Below, in pieces: positions 60,603 to 64,000 of a stretch of DNA of 64,000 nt (positions are counted from its first letter, which is position 1; the number at the start of each line of letters is the position of its first letter). The translations under genes were made by a program, and so were the position numbers. Source of the stretch: UBA11358 sp049517655 (GTDB lineage Bacteria; Verrucomicrobiota; Verrucomicrobiia; Limisphaerales; UBA11358); NCBI GenBank assembly GCA_049517655.1, contig JBEKRQ010000002.1:186001-250000 (forward strand), given 5' to 3'. The notes under the pieces were generated by a model. That model saw nothing but the letters and a program-made list of their open reading frames with translations, had not been told where the DNA came from and did no database searches.

Positions 60603-61220
60603 TTAAATCTTTTTCTGTTCTGCTATTTGGCAAAGCCTTGAACCCAGAGGAGATTCCCTGAGACTTTTAAGCATACGGCTGTTTGTTTCCCTATACCAAT
60701 CATGACCAGCAATCATTATCTCCATTTCTTCGTCACTTATTTTTAGCGCCTCCGCTGTTTTTGGATGAGTGATTCGGTCGCGGATTTTTTGCGCATCCAT
60801 CAGTTGCGTCCATCCTGTGGAGTTAAAATCAACTTCGTTTTGTTGTTGAATCGCTCTATAAAAAATTTGCACCGCAGATTTTATGTCGTCCTTAAACTTC
60901 AAGTGGTGCTTGTATTCTTTTCCGGTAAATCCTTTCAACATCGCTCTTTCTTCTTTAGTAAACAGCACCATTCGTGATTCTTTTGCGCCAGGAACAAGAT
61001 TTTTCAATGGATGCAGAATATATTCAAAGGCCAGAACTACCTGCTTGAATGCATACAAATGCCCCTCAAAAAATGTGAATATTGTCTTAATCAGCACCCG
61101 TTTTGAATATTCGCTAGGTGCTTGCCGGCACTGCGTGCGCGCCAATTGAATATCTTCTTCAAGAACGTCTGCGATTTGAAGAAAGTTCTGAAGTGTTTTT
61201 ATCGCTTCGGCTTCAGTCAT
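60603..61220 (-). CDS. HEPN-like protein, candidate RNase toxin
   Basis: A 205-residue, AT-rich gene of unknown family. The protein is mostly helical. Near residue 147 it has RDRITHPK, an R-x4-H motif (Arg147, His152) like the active site of HEPN RNases, with a preceding conserved-looking region FKDDIKSAVQIFYRAIQ. The hicBA operon lies 40 bases upstream on the same strand. The combination suggests a toxin or defence function, but the HEPN assignment rests on that one motif and helical content. Confidence 0.5.
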   Translation of the reverse strand: MTEAEAIKTLQNFLQIADVLEEDIQLARTQCRQAPSEYSKRVLIKTIFTFFEGHLYAFKQVVLAFEYILHPLKNLVPGAKESRMVLFTKEERAMLKGFTGKEYKHHLKFKDDIKSAVQIFYRAIQQQNEVDFNSTGWTQLMDAQKIRDRITHPKTAEALKISDEEMEIMIAGHDWYRETNSRMLKSLRESPLGSRLCQIAEQKKI

Positions 61221-61260
61221 ACGCTTTAGCGGGGTTTCATAACTTCACCTTCGCCACGCG

Positions 61261-61446
61261 TTACGGTTCAGTGATTCCCAAGTCGCGGCAAATCTTTCGA
61301 GCCAGAAATTTGTTGATCTCGTTGTGCCTCGGCACGGCAGAGCGGAGATTTCTCGCCGGGTTTCCCCACCATGAATGGTTGCTACCTTCGCGGATGAGCA
61401 CGCAGCCTTGCGCGGCCAAATACCGGATTAGCTCCCGCCGTTTCAC
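61261..61446 (-). CDS. hicA: HicA family toxin
   Basis: A 61-residue mRNA interferase of the double-stranded-RNA-binding-like HicA fold. The catalytic His is in REGSNHSWW (His24), and the N-terminal MKRRELIRYLAAQGC is typical. The start is GTG 61444-61446, overlapping the HicB stop by four bases (GTGA). The order HicB then HicA means the antitoxin is translated first. Confidence 0.85.
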   Translation of the reverse strand: MKRRELIRYLAAQGCVLIREGSNHSWWGNPARNLRSAVPRHNEINKFLARKICRDLGITEP

Positions 61447-61655
61447 ACAAGGATGGAGGCTTCTTCGTAACCGTGTTTTGCGGCGGAGAGTGCGTCTTCC
61501 CGGTTGAACTCCAGCGCTTCTTTCAAGGCGGAACGCAAGTTTTTCAAAAGTTCGATGCGGGTTTTACCCTGGGAATTAACTCCCGGGATTTCCTCAACCC
61601 AGCCGATCCACCAGCCTTCGTCCTGTTTGATGACGACAGTAAAATTGCGTTTCAT
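61443..61655 (-). CDS. hicB: HicB family antitoxin
   Basis: A 70-residue protein with the HicB RNase-H-like fold pattern: FTVVIKQDEGWWIGWVEEIPGV, followed by SQGKTRIELLKNLRSALKEALE. It lacks a visible C-terminal DNA-binding domain (the usual HTH or ribbon-helix-helix), so it is a short form that neutralises the toxin but may not bind the operator. Overlaps hicA. Confidence 0.85.
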   Translation of the reverse strand: MKRNFTVVIKQDEGWWIGWVEEIPGVNSQGKTRIELLKNLRSALKEALEFNREDALSAAKHGYEEASILV

Positions 61656-61762
61656 AGCATTATCCTAAGCCTTTTACCGTTGAACTCAAGGTAGCATTTT
61701 CTCCGCGCCTCTGCGTCCTTGCCTAGGCGTAGCCTCCAGCGAAGCCAGGGTCTGCGGTTAAA

Positions 61763-62977
61763 CTATTTCGGCATCTTCAATTTCATTTTGTCCGCCACCT
61801 GCGCCACGTCTTTGTCGCCGCGACCGGAAAGATTGATGATGATGAGCTTGTCCTTGCTCATCTTCGGTGCGCGTTTCATAACTTCAGCAATGGCGTGCGC
61901 GCTTTCGAGCGCCGGAATGATGCCTTCCAGTTGCGACAGTTTCATGAACGCGTCCAGCGCCTCGTCGTCTTTCGCATAGGTGTATTCCACGCGCCGCTGG
62001 TCGCGGAGAAAAACGTGTTCCGGCCCGACAGCGGCGTAATCCAGTCCGGCACTGACGCTGTGCGTGAGTTGAATCTGGCCGAACTCATCCTGCAACAGGT
62101 AGGAACGCGTGCCCTGCAGGACGCCGAGTGAGCCGCCTTGGAACCGCGCGGCGTGTTTGCCAGCTTTAATGCCTTCGCCACCAGCTTCCACACCAACCAT
62201 TTTCACGGATTTGTCTTCGAGGAACGGATAGAACAGTCCCATCGCGTTCGAACCGCCGCCAACGCAGGCGACGAGCAGGTCGGGCAGACGTTTTTCCTTT
62301 TCCAAAATCTGCGCCCTCGCTTCATCGCCGATGACGCGCTGGAAATTCCGAACCATGAGCGGATACGGATGCGCGCCATAAACCGTGCCGAGGATGTAAT
62401 GCGTGGTGCGGACGTTCGTGACCCAGTCGCGCATGGCTTCGTTGATGGCTTCCTTGAGCGTCTGCTGGCCGGCTTTCACGGGCACGACTTCTGCGCCGAG
62501 CATTTTCATGCGATAAACGTTCAGCTCCTGCCGTTTGCAATCCACCGCGCCCATGTAAACAACGCATTTCAGTCCGAACATCGCGGCCACGGTGGCCGTG
62601 GCGACACCGTGCTGGCCCGCGCCGGTCTCGGCAATGATGCGGGTCTTGCCCATGCGCCGCGCCAGCAGGATTTGGCCGATGCAATTGTTGATCTTGTGCG
62701 CGCCAGTGTGGAGCAGGTCTTCGCGCTTGAGATAAATTTTCGCGCCGCCGAGTTCCTTGGTAAGCCGTTCGGCAAAGTAGAGCGGGGTGGGGCGACCGCA
62801 AAATTCCTTCAGGTAATATTCAAACTCGCGCTGGAACGCCGGATCTTTCTGCGCGCGCAGGTATTCGTCCTCCAGCTCCTGTAACGGTTGCATCAGCGTT
62901 TCTGGCACAAAACGTCCGCCATACGGACCGAAATGGCCGTGTGCATCCGGAACTTTGGCGCTGGAATTCTTGTTCAT
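61763..62977 (-). CDS. trpB: Tryptophan synthase subunit beta
   Basis: A 404-residue PLP enzyme that joins indole and serine. The PLP lysine lies in HTGAHKINNCIGQ, the phosphate-binding Gly-rich loop in CVGGGSNAMGLFYPF, and ETGAGQHGVATATVAA is the catalytic Glu region. The N-terminus PDAHGHFGPYGGRFVPETLM is characteristic. ATG 62975-62977 is preferred over an upstream ATG at 63001, since it places the conserved start normally. No trpA or other trp gene is adjacent, so the pathway genes are dispersed or beyond the window. Confidence 0.95.
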   Translation of the reverse strand: MNKNSSAKVPDAHGHFGPYGGRFVPETLMQPLQELEDEYLRAQKDPAFQREFEYYLKEFCGRPTPLYFAERLTKELGGAKIYLKREDLLHTGAHKINNCIGQILLARRMGKTRIIAETGAGQHGVATATVAAMFGLKCVVYMGAVDCKRQELNVYRMKMLGAEVVPVKAGQQTLKEAINEAMRDWVTNVRTTHYILGTVYGAHPYPLMVRNFQRVIGDEARAQILEKEKRLPDLLVACVGGGSNAMGLFYPFLEDKSVKMVGVEAGGEGIKAGKHAARFQGGSLGVLQGTRSYLLQDEFGQIQLTHSVSAGLDYAAVGPEHVFLRDQRRVEYTYAKDDEALDAFMKLSQLEGIIPALESAHAIAEVMKRAPKMSKDKLIIINLSGRGDKDVAQVADKMKLKMPK

Positions 62978-63111
62978 AGCCCGATTTTCACGCAAAGACA
63001 CAAAGACGGAAAGCTAATTTGCAACGACACCTAATTTGAAGAAACTTCCAACTCATTTTGAATTTCACGCTTGGAGAAATCCCAAATCGGAGGAAATTTG
63101 ACTTGGGGATT

Positions 63112-63137
63112 GCAATTTGTGCTTGCAATTTGTGCTT
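63112..63137 (+). repeat. 13-base tandem repeat upstream of the S53 protease
   Basis: GCAATTTGTGCTT occurs twice head to tail (63112-63124 and 63125-63137), followed by TATAAG, 27 bases before the ATG of the protease. It may be a regulatory repeat or a slip-duplication. Confidence 0.55.
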
Positions 63138-63163
63138 GTATAAGCTTTTCTACATAAATTGGC

Positions 63164-64000
63164 ATGTCGTTTAAGTTTGTTGCCAGACGATTATTCGGTG
63201 AACGCTTTGTTGCCATCGCGTGCGCGTTGGTCTTGCTCCCGTTAGCGGCACACGCCCAAAATTCCGGCAGACAGTTTTTGCAGGGTCATGTGCAGCCGGC
63301 AGTGGCGCGTTTGCATTTACAGCCATTGGGCAGGCTTTCAGCCACACAACGGCTGAATCTGGCGATAGGTCTGCCCTTGAGAAATCAACAGGCGCTCGAC
63401 AATCTGCTCCAGCAAATCTACGACCCGGCAAGTTCCAATTACCGTCATTACCTGACGCCGGAACAGTTCACAGAGCAGTTTGGTCCGACTGAGGAGGATT
63501 ATCAGGCGGTTATCACATTCATGGAATCGAAGGGTCTGACAGTAACCTACCGACATCCGAACCGGGTGGTGCTGGACGTGAGCGGGTCGGTGGCGGACAT
63601 AGAGAAGGTGTTTCATGTAAGGATGCAGGTCTACCAGCATCCGACGGAAGCACGGACATTTTACACGCCGGACGTTGAACCTTCACTGGACTTGACCGTT
63701 CCAATTTTGCACATCAGCGGATTGGACAACTTTGCCCTGCCGCGTCCTTTGCATGTTGTTAGACCAATTCCCGACCATCAGGCGACGAGCGTGACACCGA
63801 ATTCCGGTTCCGGGCCGGGCGGCGCTTATATGGGGAATGATTTTCGGGCGGCTTACGCTCCGGGAGTTACGTTGAATGGTTCTGGGCAAATCGTGGGACT
63901 GTTGGAGTTTGACGGTTATTACGCAAATGACATCACAACTTACGAAAACGCAGCCGGGCTGCCTGCCGTCACAGTGGCAAATGTATTATTGGATGGGTTC
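63164..64000 (+). CDS. Secreted S53 (sedolisin/kumamolisin) peptidase, N-terminal part
   Basis: The gene starts at ATG 63164 and runs off the right edge after 279 codons without a stop. The signal peptide is FVARRLFGERFVAIACALVL followed by LPLAAHAQ. The next part, to about residue 190, is a pro-kumamolisin activation domain (YDPASSNYRHYLTPEQFTEQFG, VSGSVADIEKVFHVRMQVY). The catalytic domain begins with DFRAAYAPGVTLNGSGQIVGLLEF; catalytic residues lie beyond the window. Sedolisins are acid-active secreted endopeptidases. Not listed as a complete ORF because it is cut. Confidence 0.85.
   Translation, partial: MSFKFVARRLFGERFVAIACALVLLPLAAHAQNSGRQFLQGHVQPAVARLHLQPLGRLSATQRLNLAIGLPLRNQQALDNLLQQIYDPASSNYRHYLTPEQFTEQFGPTEEDYQAVITFMESKGLTVTYRHPNRVVLDVSGSVADIEKVFHVRMQVYQHPTEARTFYTPDVEPSLDLTVPILHISGLDNFALPRPLHVVRPIPDHQATSVTPNSGSGPGGAYMGNDFRAAYAPGVTLNGSGQIVGLLEFDGYYANDITTYENAAGLPAVTVANVLLDGF

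Overview
The window looks like a chromosomal segment of a Verrucomicrobiota bacterium, most likely the Limisphaerales/Pedosphaera side of the phylum. This is an inference from the gene set (futalosine-type menaquinone gene, GYF/TM2 membrane proteins, a fused AmmeMemoRadiSam gene, DegT/Gfo-type sugar genes), from mostly weak Shine-Dalgarno signals, and from the large number of short palindromic repeats. No rRNA gene is present to prove it. Most genes are about 55-62% GC by eye. Several accessory genes are visibly AT-richer: a SIR2-like gene, a C/H-rich unknown, an AbiTii gene and a HEPN-like gene.

Layout. 0-5 kb: two convergent AmmeMemoRadiSam radical SAM genes (one cut by the window edge), a fused LigB-like/AMMECR1 gene, tRNA-Tyr and ffh. 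4.7-14.4 kb: a SIR2-like protein, a metallo-beta-lactamase-fold hydrolase, a three-gene GYF/TM2 membrane cluster, dprA, a glycosyltransferase and flippase, an M20 deacylase and an unknown zinc-finger-like gene. 14.4-24.4 kb: DinG-type helicase, a secreted three-repeat protein, mutS, amt-glnK, Ppx/GppA and a DUF721/DciA-like gene. 23.9-29 kb: an ECF sigma operon, a DegT aminotransferase and an HMGL-like aldolase. 29.2-32.1 kb: a small defence island with a frameshifted AbiTii gene and a divergent methyltransferase / HTH-nuclease restriction-modification pair. 32-39 kb: dnaE, tRNA-Arg, a GH8 lipoprotein and a YifB/ComM ATPase. 39.4-41.7 kb: three small same-strand ORFs separated by sites that look like integron attC sites. 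41.7-53.5 kb: an electron-transfer-flavoprotein block (etfA, etfB, ETF dehydrogenase, a large acyl-CoA dehydrogenase, plus an aminotransferase and Lrp regulator), interrupted by an opposite-strand radical SAM pair next to a frameshifted aldo/keto reductase. 53.6-59.2 kb: a surface-glycan cluster. 59.3-64 kb: mqnC, a HEPN-like gene, hicBA, trpB and the start of a secreted S53 protease.

Two patterns stand out. First, short palindromic or paired repeats occur throughout and several sit in frame inside essential genes (mutS twice, dnaE, the DinG helicase, the M20 deacylase, the GT39 glycosyltransferase), so they add peptide segments without breaking the frame. Second, the DUF3795 gene and its two downstream neighbours have the geometry of integron gene cassettes: the 7-base core at the start of the DUF3795 unit is the exact complement of the one at its end. 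No integrase gene is visible.

How the genes work together. Acyl-CoA dehydrogenase, ETF and ETF dehydrogenase would pass electrons to the quinone pool, and MqnC points to menaquinone made by the futalosine route. Amt with a PII protein handles ammonium uptake. The glycosyltransferases, DegT aminotransferases, Gfo/Idh dehydrogenase and flippase suggest synthesis of modified surface sugars. Defence-type genes are scattered over several places: SIR2-like, AbiTii, restriction-modification, HEPN-like and HicBA.
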